From Pseudomonas koreensis (GTDB taxonomy: Bacteria > Pseudomonadota > Gammaproteobacteria > Pseudomonadales > Pseudomonadaceae): a stretch of DNA of 64,000 nt. This document shows positions 27,840 to 36,561 of this stretch, in pieces. Position 1 is the stretch's first letter. Every line of letters begins with the position of its first letter. The stretch spans positions 62,001 through 126,000 of the forward strand of contig NZ_JAOEJU010000011.1 in the NCBI RefSeq assembly GCF_025447595.1, in the 5' to 3' direction. The notes below the pieces were generated by a model, which saw only the letters and a list, made by a program, of their open reading frames with translations, ran no database searches and was not told the DNA's origin. The translations under genes were made by a program, and so were the position numbers.

Positions 27840-28322
27840 TCAGTCTTCCTTGCCCTTGTTGCGCACCGCACGCTGCAACTCGCGACCGGCGTCGCGTTCG
27901 CGTTCGGTATCACGCTTGTCGTATTCCTTCTTGCCCTTGCCCAGTGCGATCTCGCACTTGACCATGTGCTTGCTCCAGTACCAGGAGAGGCACACGCAGG
28001 CGTAACCCTTTTGCTGCACGGCGGCGGCGAGCTTGTCCAGCTCGCGGCGGTTGAGCAGCAACTTGCGGGTACGCACCGGGTCGGCAATGACGTGGGTGCT
28101 GGCGGTCATCAGAGGCGTGATGTGGCTGCCGAGCAACCAGGCTTCGCCATCCTTGAGCAACACGTAACTGTCGACCAGTTGCAGTTTGCTTGCCCGCAGA
28201 CTTTTTACTTCCCAGCCGGCCAGGACCAGACCAGCCTCGAACTTGTGCTCGATGAAGTAATCGTGTCGCGCCTTTTTGTTTTGCGCGATGGTCCCTGTTG
28301 GGTGTTTCTTCTGTTTAGCCAT
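27840..28322 (-). CDS. smpB: SsrA-binding protein SmpB
   Basis: 160 residues, with the family blocks IAQNKKARHDYFIEHKFEAGLVLAGWEVKSLR, YVLLKDGEAWLLG, RKLLLNRRELDKL and YWSKHMVKCEIALGKGKKEYDKR, and the basic C-terminal tail (RERDAGRELQRAVRNKGK) that enters the mRNA channel. It binds the tRNA-like part of tmRNA in trans-translation. The RNA partner ssrA lies about 9 kb away in the same window. Confidence 0.97.
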   Translation of the reverse strand: MAKQKKHPTGTIAQNKKARHDYFIEHKFEAGLVLAGWEVKSLRASKLQLVDSYVLLKDGEAWLLGSHITPLMTASTHVIADPVRTRKLLLNRRELDKLAAAVQQKGYACVCLSWYWSKHMVKCEIALGKGKKEYDKRDTERERDAGRELQRAVRNKGKED

Positions 28323-28441
28323 AGGGGCGGCATTATATGGAGATAAACGGCTGTCGGCTACGGTGATGCTGCGTGCTTGAGCAGGTTGAGTGAATCCCGG
28401 ACAATGCGGCCTCTTTTTCTAACGCTTGGGCGTGATAAACG

Positions 28442-29845
28442 ATGTCGACAGACAAGGTTTCTGTCCACGGCAGTTGGGCTAGCCGCTGGGTTTTCATATT
28501 CGCCGCGACCGGTTCGGCCGTGGGATTGGGCAGCATCTGGAAATTCCCCTACATGGTCGGGGTCTACGGTGGCGGCGCCTTCGTGCTGATGTTTCTGGCG
28601 TGTATCGCGCTGATCGGCATCCCGGTGATGCTCGCTGAAACCCTGATCGGTCGGCGTGCCCGTCAGAGTCCGGCGAATGCCTTGAAGGTGCTGGCGCTGG
28701 AAGCCGGGCATTCGGGCAAATGGTCGTGGGGCGCTTTCGCCGGGATGATCACGGCGTTGCTGATTCTGTCTTTCTACAGTGTGGTCGGCGGCTGGTCGCT
28801 GGATTACATCATTGATATGGGACGCGGAGACTTCCAGGGCGCGACGGCCGATCAGGTCGGGGCGTACTTCGGCAATGTCATCGCCGACCCGTGGCGCATC
28901 ACGCTGTGGCACACGGTTTTCATGCTGTTGTCGGCTGTAGTGATCGCCAAAGGCGTGGTCGCCGGGCTTGAGCGCAGTTTGCGTATCATGATGCCGCTGC
29001 TGTTCGTGATGGTGCTGGTGTTGCTGGGTTACAGCATGACCACCGGGCATTTCATGGAGGGCGTGCATTTCATGTTCGACTTCCACCCGGAGAAAGTCCT
29101 CGACGGCTTGCTGCCGGCCATGGGCCACGCGTTCTTCTCCCTGAGTGTGGGCGTGGGCTCGATCATGATCTACGGCGCCTACATGACCAAGGAAGCCTCG
29201 CTGTCCGGCACGGTCGTGGGTGTGGCGCTGCTTGATACCTTCGTTTCGCTGGTGGCCGGTCTGGCCTTGTTTCCGATTGTGTTCGCCGGTGGTTTGAACC
29301 CGAGCGAAGGCCCGGGGCTGATGTTCGTCAGCCTGCCATTTGCTTTCGGTAACGTGCTTTTCGGCCAGTTGATGGGCGTGGTGTTTTTCGTTCTGGTGGC
29401 GATTGCCGCCTGGAGCTCGGCGATTTCCCTGCTGGAGCCGATGGTCGCCTATCTGGTCGAGCGGACTAAAATCAGTCGTGCCTGGGTGACATTCTGGTTG
29501 GCGTTCACCTGCTGGTTCGTCGGCCTGGGCACGGTGTTCTCCTTCAATATCTGGAAGGAAGCCAAATTTTTCGTGAACGATGGCGGGGTGTTCCATCTCT
29601 ACCAATGGGGGGCGGCCGGTGGCCTGGACTTCTTTGGTGTGATCGACTTCTTCACCTCGCGGATCATGTTGCCGCTCGGCGGGCTGTGCTTCGTGCTGTT
29701 TGCCGGTTGGGTGATGGGGCGTGAAGCGGTGCGTGACGAATTGTCGATTCGCAGTCCGGCGCTGTTCGCCCTGTCTCTGTTCTTGATGCGCTATGTGGCG
29801 CCCATCGGCATTCTTGTAGTGTTTGCCGCCCAGCTCTGGAAGTGA
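28442..29845 (+). CDS. Sodium-dependent NSS-family transporter
   Basis: 467 residues. The first membrane segment FAATGSAVGLGSIWKFPYMVGVYGGGAFVLMFL carries the unwound GSAVGLGNxWRFP-like motif that binds sodium and substrate in SLC6/LeuT relatives. About eleven membrane helices are visible. The substrate (amino acid or amine) cannot be read. It is divergent from smpB and ends 7 bp before ratA. Confidence 0.88.
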   Translation: MSTDKVSVHGSWASRWVFIFAATGSAVGLGSIWKFPYMVGVYGGGAFVLMFLACIALIGIPVMLAETLIGRRARQSPANALKVLALEAGHSGKWSWGAFAGMITALLILSFYSVVGGWSLDYIIDMGRGDFQGATADQVGAYFGNVIADPWRITLWHTVFMLLSAVVIAKGVVAGLERSLRIMMPLLFVMVLVLLGYSMTTGHFMEGVHFMFDFHPEKVLDGLLPAMGHAFFSLSVGVGSIMIYGAYMTKEASLSGTVVGVALLDTFVSLVAGLALFPIVFAGGLNPSEGPGLMFVSLPFAFGNVLFGQLMGVVFFVLVAIAAWSSAISLLEPMVAYLVERTKISRAWVTFWLAFTCWFVGLGTVFSFNIWKEAKFFVNDGGVFHLYQWGAAGGLDFFGVIDFFTSRIMLPLGGLCFVLFAGWVMGREAVRDELSIRSPALFALSLFLMRYVAPIGILVVFAAQLWK

Positions 29846-29852
29846 CGCTTAC

Positions 29853-30287
29853 ATGACGACACATATTCAACGATCGGCGCTGCTGCCTTACCCGGCGCAA
29901 TTTCTCTACGACCTGGTCAATGACGTGGCGCGTTACCCGGAGTTTTTGCCGTGGTGTTCGTCTGCTGAAGTCCTGGAAAGCTCGCCCGAGCATATGCGCG
30001 CCAGTGTCGGCGTGGCCAAGGGCGGCCTCAGTCAGCACTTCGTGACGCGCAATACGCTGGTGCCGGGGCAGTCGATCGAGATGAATCTCGAAGAAGGCCC
30101 GTTCAATCAGTTGCACGGTGTTTGGGTGTTCAAGGCGCTGAACGAGAAAGCCTGCAAGATCAGTCTGGATCTGTCCTTCGACTACGCCGGCCCGCTGGTC
30201 CGCGCGACGCTTGGCCCTTTGTTCAATCAGGCGGCCAATACGCTGGTGGATGCGTTCTGCCAGCGCGCCAAGCAGATGCATGGTTGA
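29853..30287 (+). CDS. ratA: RatA-like START-domain protein
   Basis: 144 residues from the ATG at 29853, MTTHIQRSALLPYPAQFLYD. It matches the polyketide cyclase/COQ10-like START family: LVNDVARYPEFLPWCSSAEVL, RNTLVPGQSIEMNLEEGPF, FDYAGPLVRATLGPLFNQAANTLVDAFCQRA. In E. coli RatA is described as inhibiting 70S assembly, while relatives help ubiquinone function, so the name is by family. It overlaps rnfH by 8 bp, the usual ratA-rnfH pairing next to smpB. Confidence 0.9.
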   Translation: MTTHIQRSALLPYPAQFLYDLVNDVARYPEFLPWCSSAEVLESSPEHMRASVGVAKGGLSQHFVTRNTLVPGQSIEMNLEEGPFNQLHGVWVFKALNEKACKISLDLSFDYAGPLVRATLGPLFNQAANTLVDAFCQRAKQMHG

Positions 30288-30594
30288 GCCGGTGGTCGAA
30301 ATCGAAGTGGTGTATGCCGCCGTTGATCGTCAGGTTTTGCGTGTAATCAGCGTCGCTGAGGGGACGACGGTGCGTGCGGCGCTGATGGCGTCCGGGATTG
30401 ATGCTGAATTTCCGGAGCTGGATCTGAAGAGCTGTCCCTTGGGGATCTTCGGCAAAGTGATCACTGATCCGGATGTTCGACGGGTTCAGGAAGGTGATCG
30501 CATCGAGATCTATCGGCCACTGTTGGCTGATCCGAAAGAAGTGCGCCGTCTGCGTGCCGCCAAGGCTGCCGAAGCCAAGGCGCGAAACCAGTAG
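30280..30594 (+). CDS. rnfH: RnfH family protein (UPF0125)
   Basis: 104 residues starting at the ATG at 30280, inside the end of ratA. It has a ubiquitin-like beta-grasp pattern: VVEIEVVYAAVDRQVLRVISV, GTTVRAALMASGI, VGIFGK-like LGIFGKVI, and EGDRIEIYRPLLADPKEVRRLRA at the end. The function is unclear; it is the conserved partner of ratA. A bidirectional terminator follows. Confidence 0.92.
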   Translation: MVEPVVEIEVVYAAVDRQVLRVISVAEGTTVRAALMASGIDAEFPELDLKSCPLGIFGKVITDPDVRRVQEGDRIEIYRPLLADPKEVRRLRAAKAAEAKARNQ

Positions 30595-30612
30595 GCTGGC
30601 CAAACGGCAGGC

Positions 30613-30646
30613 AATAAAAAACCCGGTATTTCCGGGTTTTTTATTG
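30613..30646. terminator. Bidirectional terminator, rnfH/bamE
   Basis: AAAAAACCCGG pairs with CCGGGTTTTTT, giving T runs in both directions between two convergent genes. Confidence 0.9.
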
Positions 30647-30655
30647 CGTCGCAAA

Positions 30656-31183
30656 TTATTGCGGCGAGGTGTCCAGCGGTTCTGGCGTTGGAACCGGAAC
30701 GGTTTCCACACCATCGACGTCCTTTTGGATCTGATCCAGCAAGGAGCCAGGCTTGACCGGTTTTTCCGGTTTAGGCTGCTCGACGTTTTCGGCAGGAGCG
30801 GTCACGCTGGTGCCGCTGTCCTTACCGAGAATGGCTTCGTCACGGCTGACACCCGGCATGAAGTCACCGGACAGGCTGACAAGACGGTCATTCGAGTCGA
30901 AAATGACACTCATGCGTTCCTGCTGGCGTTCACCGCCACCAGGTTGCAGGCTGTACAGATAATCCCAGCGGTTGGCATGGAACGTGTCGGCAAGCAGAGG
31001 GTTGCCCATGATAAACCGTACTTGCGGCCGGGTCATTCCCGGGCGTAACTGGTCTATCATGTCCTGCGTGACGACATTGCCCTGCTGGATGTCGATTTTG
31101 TAAACCCCGGGGAATGAACAACCGGCGAGTGCGAGCAGTCCCACAAAGGTGAAACTGGTTAGCAAGAGCTTGGTGTTTTGCAT
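30656..31183 (-). CDS. bamE: Outer membrane assembly lipoprotein BamE
   Basis: 175 residues. The signal sequence ends in lipobox LAGC (C22). The SmpA/OmlA domain follows: QGNVVTQDMIDQLRPGMTRPQVRFIMGNPLLADTFHANRWDYLYSL, then SVIFDSNDRLVSLSGD. The C-terminal ~65 residues are a Pro/Glu-rich tail, longer than in E. coli. BamE is an accessory lipoprotein of the BAM beta-barrel complex. It is divergent from fur. Confidence 0.95.
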   Translation of the reverse strand: MQNTKLLLTSFTFVGLLALAGCSFPGVYKIDIQQGNVVTQDMIDQLRPGMTRPQVRFIMGNPLLADTFHANRWDYLYSLQPGGGERQQERMSVIFDSNDRLVSLSGDFMPGVSRDEAILGKDSGTSVTAPAENVEQPKPEKPVKPGSLLDQIQKDVDGVETVPVPTPEPLDTSPQ

Positions 31184-31280
31184 CGGTGGGCGACTTCCAC
31201 TATCTTGGCTGGGACAACGTAAACGCCGATCATACCCGCATTAAGAGAAGCTGCGAAGCAGCATCGCGAGAAAGCTGACC

Positions 31281-31685
31281 ATGGTTGAAAATAGCGAACT
31301 ACGCAAAGCCGGCCTCAAAGTGACCCTGCCACGGGTCAAGATCCTGCAAATGCTCGACTCTACAGAGCAGCGTCACATGAGTGCCGAGGACGTCTACAAG
31401 GCGTTGATGGAAGCTGGCGAGGACGTCGGTCTGGCCACGGTTTACCGTGTTCTGACCCAGTTCGAAGCGGCTGGCCTCGTGGTCCGTCACAACTTCGACG
31501 GCGGCCACGCGGTATTCGAATTGGCCGACGGTGGCCACCACGACCATATGGTCAACGTGGAATCCGGTGAGGTCATCGAATTCGTCAGCACCGAAATCGA
31601 AAAACTCCAGAAGGCAATCGCCGAGGAGCACGGTGTCGAGTTGGTGGATCACAACCTGGTGCTGTACGTACGCAAGAAAAAATAA
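31281..31685 (+). CDS. fur: Ferric uptake regulator Fur
   Basis: 134 residues. The winged helix is at ~10-80 (LKVTLPRVKILQMLD, VGLATVYRVLTQFEAAGLV); the metal-binding and dimer part has GGHHDHMVNVESGEVIEF. There is no cysteine anywhere in the protein, so the CxxC structural zinc site of E. coli Fur is absent, as known for Pseudomonas Fur. It represses iron-uptake genes when bound to Fe2+. It is divergent from bamE, convergent with recN, and followed by a terminator. Confidence 0.97.
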   Translation: MVENSELRKAGLKVTLPRVKILQMLDSTEQRHMSAEDVYKALMEAGEDVGLATVYRVLTQFEAAGLVVRHNFDGGHAVFELADGGHHDHMVNVESGEVIEFVSTEIEKLQKAIAEEHGVELVDHNLVLYVRKKK

Positions 31686-31719
31686 GCATGTCGCGCGAAT
31701 TTCAGGTTCGCGAAACGAG

Positions 31720-31750
31720 CGAAGGCGACCCAAGGGTCGCCTTCGTGCTT
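31720..31750. terminator. Terminator between fur and recN
   Basis: CGAAGGCGACCC (31720-31731) pairs with GGGTCGCCTTCG (31734-31745), followed by TGCTTTC on the plus strand. It separates two convergent genes. Confidence 0.75.
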
Positions 31751-31760
31751 TCTGTCGTAC

Positions 31761-33434
31761 TTAAACCTTTGCGGTCACGACCATCTTTTTCGCGTGCGCC
31801 AAAGACTCTTTGGTCAGGTCAATGCCACCAAGCATCCTCGCGACTTCTTCTATACGGTCATTCTTGCTCAGCTTCGAAACGGCTGTGTGAGTGGCCTGTT
31901 CACCGCGCACCTTGTGCACGAACAGATGTTGATGCCCCTGAGCCGCGACCTGCGGCAAATGCGTGACCGTCAGTACCTGTCCGCGATCCCCGAGGCGACG
32001 CAACAACTGGCCGACGATTTCGGCCGTCGGACCGCCAATCCCCACGTCCACTTCGTCGAACACCAGCGTCGGTACGCGAGAGGTCTGGGCGGTGATCACC
32101 TGGATGGCCAGGCTGATCCGTGACAGCTCACCGCCGGACGCCACTTTGGCCAGGGCCTTCAAGGGTTGGCCCGGGTTGGCGCTGACCAGCAGCTCGACTT
32201 GCTCCAGTCCGTTGGGCTGCAGTTCGCTGCTGTTGTTGGCGCGCAATTCGATGGTGAAGCGACCGCCGGGCATACCCAGTCGCTGAATCTCCTGCTCCAC
32301 CGCGCTTGCCAGGCTGCCGGCCGCCTGATGACGCAGCTCGCTCAGTTCCCGGGCCTTTTCCTGATAGTGGCGGGCATAGGATGCGAGTTCTTCGGCAAGA
32401 CGTTCGATGGATTCATCGTTGGCGTCCAAGGCTTCGATTTCGTCGAGCAGCTTCTGCTGCATCTCTGCCACTTCCGTCGGCTGAATGCGGTGCTTGCGTG
32501 CCAGCGTGTAAATAGAGTCCAGACGTTCTTCCAGGTATTGCAGGCGCGCCGGATCGGCGTCGAAGTTGTCGAGAAAACGATTGAGTTCGCCGACAGCCTC
32601 TTCGACCTGGATCTGCGCACTGGTCAGCAGGCTGCTCGCCTCACCCAGTGCGCCGACCGAGTTGTTCACGCTCGACAGCCGATTGAGGCTGGCCGTCAGG
32701 GCATTCAGTACGTTGCCGGAATCGCTTTCGCTGCATTGCTCGACTACTTGCCGGCAAATGCCGAGCAGGGTTTCGGCATTGGTCAGGTTCTTGTGTTCCT
32801 GCTCCAGTTCTTCCAGCTCGTTTTCGCCGAGGCCGAGGTTTTCCAGTTCTTCGAGCTGGTAGCTGAGCAACTGATGGCGCGCGCGCTGTTCGTCGCCGGA
32901 GTTGGAAAGGCGTTCCAGCTCCTGACGGGTCTGACGCCAGCGCTGGGCGGCGAGGTGAACCTGGCGCGCCAGATCGGTAGCCCCGGCGTACTCGTCGAGC
33001 AGGCGTCGGTGGGTATCAGTCTTGAGCAGGGATTGGTGTTCGTGCTGGCTGTGGATATCGATCAGCAGCTCGCCGAGCGCCTTGAGGTCGCCAAGCGGGC
33101 AGGGCGTGCCATTTATATAGCCGCGTGAGCGACCTTCGGAAGTGATGACCCGGCGCAGGATGCACGGCCCGTCGATTTCCAGGTCGCGTTCCGCCAGCCA
33201 GGCACTGGCTTCGGGGATGTCGGCCAGATCGAAGGTCGCCAGGATATCGGCCTTGTCGGCGCCTGGTCGAACCACGCCGCTGTCGGCGCGATCACCGAGC
33301 GTCAGGCCCAGGGCGTCGAGCATGATCGACTTGCCGGCGCCGGTTTCCCCGGTAATCACGCTCATGCCGCGATCAAGTTCGAGATCGAGATGTTCAACGA
33401 TGGCGTAGTTGTGTACGGACAGGTGCACCAGCAT
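31761..33434 (-). CDS. recN: DNA repair protein RecN
   Basis: 557 residues. SMC-like: Walker A GETGAGKSIMLDALG near residues 30-45, two coiled-coil arms in the middle, signature GGELSRISLAIQ and Walker B LVFDEVDVGIGG in the C-terminal half, then VTHLPQVAAQG. It acts early in double-strand break repair. An SOS box lies 25 bp upstream of the ATG, so LexA control is expected. Confidence 0.97.
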   Translation of the reverse strand: MLVHLSVHNYAIVEHLDLELDRGMSVITGETGAGKSIMLDALGLTLGDRADSGVVRPGADKADILATFDLADIPEASAWLAERDLEIDGPCILRRVITSEGRSRGYINGTPCPLGDLKALGELLIDIHSQHEHQSLLKTDTHRRLLDEYAGATDLARQVHLAAQRWRQTRQELERLSNSGDEQRARHQLLSYQLEELENLGLGENELEELEQEHKNLTNAETLLGICRQVVEQCSESDSGNVLNALTASLNRLSSVNNSVGALGEASSLLTSAQIQVEEAVGELNRFLDNFDADPARLQYLEERLDSIYTLARKHRIQPTEVAEMQQKLLDEIEALDANDESIERLAEELASYARHYQEKARELSELRHQAAGSLASAVEQEIQRLGMPGGRFTIELRANNSSELQPNGLEQVELLVSANPGQPLKALAKVASGGELSRISLAIQVITAQTSRVPTLVFDEVDVGIGGPTAEIVGQLLRRLGDRGQVLTVTHLPQVAAQGHQHLFVHKVRGEQATHTAVSKLSKNDRIEEVARMLGGIDLTKESLAHAKKMVVTAKV

Positions 33435-33458
33435 AAAGGCCGCTCCCAGGCTTTAGGT

Positions 33459-33474
33459 CTGGTTATTTATACAG
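33459..33474 (-). promoter_or_regulatory. LexA (SOS) box of recN
   Basis: CTGGTTATTTATACAG keeps CTG-N10-CAG and matches the CTGTATATATATACAG consensus at 13 of 16 positions. It lies 25 bp before the recN start; recN is a standard SOS gene. Confidence 0.75.
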
Positions 33475-33593
33475 TGTTTTGTTTCGCGCTGACAATGCCC
33501 TCGCTTAGCTCGATGGGGAGGATCCGATCAAATGCTTGTCGCGCCAGGGAATGACAATGCAGCACTTTTTTGTAGGGTTAATCGTTGTCAGCC

Positions 33594-33621
33594 CTTGAAG
33601 CCTGATTTTGCGGCCCCATAT
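33594..33621 (+). promoter_or_regulatory. Sigma-32 heat-shock promoter of grpE-dnaK
   Basis: CTTGAA (33594-33599) and CCCCATAT (33614-33621) are separated by 14 bp. This is a near-perfect RpoH promoter 53 bp before grpE. Confidence 0.88.
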
Positions 33622-33674
33622 ACCGGGGCAGAAGCGCGAATCGAACTCGCGGACGATATTGAAAGGAGAATTCT

Positions 33675-34244
33675 ATGGCTGACGAACAGACAGTAGATAC
33701 GCAAAATCCAGAAGCCAATCAGGCGCCCGAGACTTCGGGTGATGACCTGGCGACCCGTGTACAAGTGCTCGAAGAGCAATTGGCCGCCGCGCAGGATCAA
33801 TCGCTGCGCGTAGCTGCCGATCTGCAGAACGTCCGCCGCCGTGCCGAGCAGGACGTCGAAAAGGCGCACAAGTTTGCGCTGGAAAAATTCGCCGGCGACC
33901 TGCTGCCGATCGTCGACAGCCTGGAGCGCGGCCTAGAGCTGTCGAACCCGGATGACGAGAGCATCCGTCCGATGCGCGAAGGCATCGAGCTGACCCTGAA
34001 AATGTTTCACGACACCCTCGCGCGCTATCAGCTTGTCGCTGTAAGCCCGCAGGAAGGCGAGCCGTTCAACGCCGTGGAACATCAGGCGATGGCCATGCAG
34101 GAAAGTGCTGACCTGGAACCGAACAGTGTTCTGAAAGTGTTCCAGAAGGGCTATCAGCTCAATGGCCGCCTGCTGCGTCCGGCGATGGTTGTGGTCAGCA
34201 AGGCGCCGGCGCCAGTTTCGCCTTCGATTGACGAGAAGGCTTGA
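33675..34244 (+). CDS. grpE: Nucleotide exchange factor GrpE
   Basis: 189 residues. An acidic, disordered N terminus is followed by the long dimerising helix (LATRVQVLEEQLAAAQDQSLRVAADLQNVRRRAEQDVEKAHKF) and the beta-wing domain with YQLVAVSPQEGEPFNAVEHQAM and VLKVFQKGYQLNGRLLRPAMVVVS. It releases ADP from DnaK. AAAGGAGA precedes the ATG. It is the first gene after the heat-shock promoter, 102 bp before dnaK. Confidence 0.97.
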   Translation: MADEQTVDTQNPEANQAPETSGDDLATRVQVLEEQLAAAQDQSLRVAADLQNVRRRAEQDVEKAHKFALEKFAGDLLPIVDSLERGLELSNPDDESIRPMREGIELTLKMFHDTLARYQLVAVSPQEGEPFNAVEHQAMAMQESADLEPNSVLKVFQKGYQLNGRLLRPAMVVVSKAPAPVSPSIDEKA

Positions 34245-34346
34245 AATTAGCCGCAAGGCCCCCATTTAGAAGTCAAGCGTTTAAGTATTACCGCAGTTAG
34301 CCACCACTGCTGCGGCAACCAAATCCAAAGTTTCGGGAGAGTGAAC

Positions 34347-36263
34347 ATGGGCAAAATTATCGGTATCGACCTGGGGACTACCAACTCCTGCGTCTCCGTG
34401 CTGGAAAACGGCGTAGCCAAAGTTATTGAAAACGCCGAAGGCGCGCGTACCACGCCGTCGATCATCGCTTACGCCAACGATGGTGAAATCCTGGTCGGTC
34501 AGTCCGCCAAGCGTCAGGCTGTGACCAACCCGCACAACACACTGTTCGCGGTGAAGCGCCTGATCGGCCGCCGCTTCGACGAAGAAGTCGTGCAGAAAGA
34601 CATCAAGCTGGTGCCTTACAAGATCGTCAAGGCCAACAATGGTGACGCTTGGGTCGAGGCCTCCGGCAAGCAGATGGCTCCGCCGCAAATCAGCGCCGAA
34701 GTCCTGAAGAAGATGAAGAAGACCGCCGAAGACTACCTCGGCGAAGCAGTGACCGAAGCGGTGATCACCGTTCCGGCCTACTTCAACGACAGCCAGCGTC
34801 AGGCGACCAAAGACGCCGGTCGCATCGCCGGTCTGGACGTAAAACGTATCATCAACGAACCAACCGCAGCTGCGCTGGCTTACGGTATGGACAAGGCCAA
34901 GGGCGATCACACCGTGATCGTTTACGACCTGGGTGGCGGTACTTTCGACGTTTCCGTGATCGAAATCGCTGAAGTTGACGGTGAGCACCAGTTCGAAGTA
35001 CTGGCCACCAACGGTGACACCTTCCTGGGTGGTGAAGACTTCGACATGCGTCTGATCGACTACCTCGTCGACGAGTTCAAGAAAGAGTCCGGCATGGACC
35101 TGAAGAACGATCCTCTGGCCCTGCAGCGTCTGAAAGAAGCTGCTGAGAAAGCCAAGATCGAACTGTCTTCTTCGCAGTCGACAGACGTCAACCTGCCGTA
35201 CATCACAGCAGATGCGACCGGTCCTAAGCACCTGAACGTGAAGATCTCTCGTGCCAAGCTCGAGTCGCTGGTCGAAGATCTGGTAAACCGTACCATCGAG
35301 CCATGCCGCATCGCTCTGAAAGACGCCGGCATCGACGCCAGCAAAATTGACGACGTGATTCTGGTCGGTGGCCAGACTCGTATGCCTCTGGTGCAGAAGG
35401 CAGTTACCGATTTCTTCGGTAAAGAAGCACGTAAAGACGTGAACCCGGACGAAGCTGTTGCCATGGGTGCTGCCATCCAGGGCGCCGTTCTGGCCGGTGA
35501 CGTGAAAGACGTTCTGCTGCTCGACGTCAGCCCGCTGACCCTGGGTATCGAAACCATGGGTGGCGTGATGACCGCGCTGATCGAGAAAAACACCACGATT
35601 CCTACCAAGAAATCGCAAGTGTTCTCGACTGCCGACGACAACCAGGGCGCCGTGACCATTCACGTCCTGCAAGGTGAGCGTAAGCAAGCCGCTCAGAACA
35701 AGTCCCTGGGCAAGTTCGATCTGGCCGAGATTCCACCAGCTCCACGTGGTGTGCCACAGATCGAAGTAACCTTCGACATCGACGCCAACGGCATCCTGCA
35801 CGTCGGCGCGAAAGACAAGGCAACCGGCAAAGAGCAGAAGATCACCATCAAGGCCAACTCCGGTCTGTCGGATGAAGAAATCCAGAAGATGGTGCGCGAC
35901 GCCGAGCTGAATGCCGAGGAAGACCGCAAGTTCGAAGAGCTGGCCGCTGCCCGTAACCAGGGTGATGCACTGGTTCACTCGACTCGCAAGATGATCGCTG
36001 ACGCTGGCGACAAAGTGACTGCAGAAGAGAAGACTGCAATCGAAGCGGCCGTGGTTGCCCTGGAAGCCGCCGTCAAAGGCGACGACAAGGCTGCCATCGA
36101 CGCCAAGGTTGAAGAACTGTCGAAAGTCTCTGCACCGGTTGCCCAGAAGATGTACGCCGAACAGGCTCAGCCTGCTGAAGGCGCGGCACCGCACGACGAG
36201 AAAGCTGACAAGGCTGACGATGTTGTCGATGCCGAGTTCGAAGAAGTCAAAGACCACAAGTAA
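34347..36263 (+). CDS. dnaK: Chaperone DnaK (Hsp70)
   Basis: 638 residues from the ATG at 34347. The ATPase domain has GIDLGTTNSC and DLGGGTFDVSVIE; the substrate-binding domain begins around the linker VLLLDVSPLTLGIETMGG; the lid ends with VVDAEFEEVKDHK. An upstream in-frame GTG (34341) is not preferred. It is the central Hsp70 of the GrpE-DnaK-DnaJ cycle and probably controls RpoH stability. Codon use is strongly biased, as expected of a highly expressed gene. Confidence 0.98.
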   Translation: MGKIIGIDLGTTNSCVSVLENGVAKVIENAEGARTTPSIIAYANDGEILVGQSAKRQAVTNPHNTLFAVKRLIGRRFDEEVVQKDIKLVPYKIVKANNGDAWVEASGKQMAPPQISAEVLKKMKKTAEDYLGEAVTEAVITVPAYFNDSQRQATKDAGRIAGLDVKRIINEPTAAALAYGMDKAKGDHTVIVYDLGGGTFDVSVIEIAEVDGEHQFEVLATNGDTFLGGEDFDMRLIDYLVDEFKKESGMDLKNDPLALQRLKEAAEKAKIELSSSQSTDVNLPYITADATGPKHLNVKISRAKLESLVEDLVNRTIEPCRIALKDAGIDASKIDDVILVGGQTRMPLVQKAVTDFFGKEARKDVNPDEAVAMGAAIQGAVLAGDVKDVLLLDVSPLTLGIETMGGVMTALIEKNTTIPTKKSQVFSTADDNQGAVTIHVLQGERKQAAQNKSLGKFDLAEIPPAPRGVPQIEVTFDIDANGILHVGAKDKATGKEQKITIKANSGLSDEEIQKMVRDAELNAEEDRKFEELAAARNQGDALVHSTRKMIADAGDKVTAEEKTAIEAAVVALEAAVKGDDKAAIDAKVEELSKVSAPVAQKMYAEQAQPAEGAAPHDEKADKADDVVDAEFEEVKDHK

Positions 36264-36317
36264 GTTGTTGGTCGGCCGGTTGACTGCCTTTGGGCACTGA
36301 CTGGTAGGATGTCGCCG

Positions 36318-36337
36318 CGCGGGAGCTTGCTCCCGCG
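36318..36337. repeat. Pseudomonas REP-like palindrome
   Basis: CGCGGGAGC and GCTCCCGCG flank TT, with outer CGCC/GGCG. GGGAGCTTGCTCCC is the core of repetitive extragenic palindromes in P. fluorescens-group genomes. It lies in the 298-bp dnaK-dnaJ gap. It may stabilise the dnaK mRNA end, but no T run follows. Confidence 0.65.
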
Positions 36338-36561
36338 TTGGCGTATCTGGAATACGCGAATTTTTACAGCATGCGACAAGGTTCGGGTGCTGGCGGTATG
36401 GCCGGGAATGCTCCTGCTTTTCGCGCCGCAAATACCGCATGAACCAAAAGACCAGGATCGTTGAATTGACGTGAGTTGGGTCCGGGCCTGTATTGGGGCT
36501 CAACGAGTTTGGCGAAGCTCAGGAGGGATTTGCCGAACGTCCTCAAGAGTATGAAGAACTT

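Noticed and set aside
34281..36503. 740-codon open frame antisense to dnaK
   Set aside because: It is a codon-bias shadow of dnaK, with no ribosome site and low-complexity composition; dnaK itself is unmistakable.
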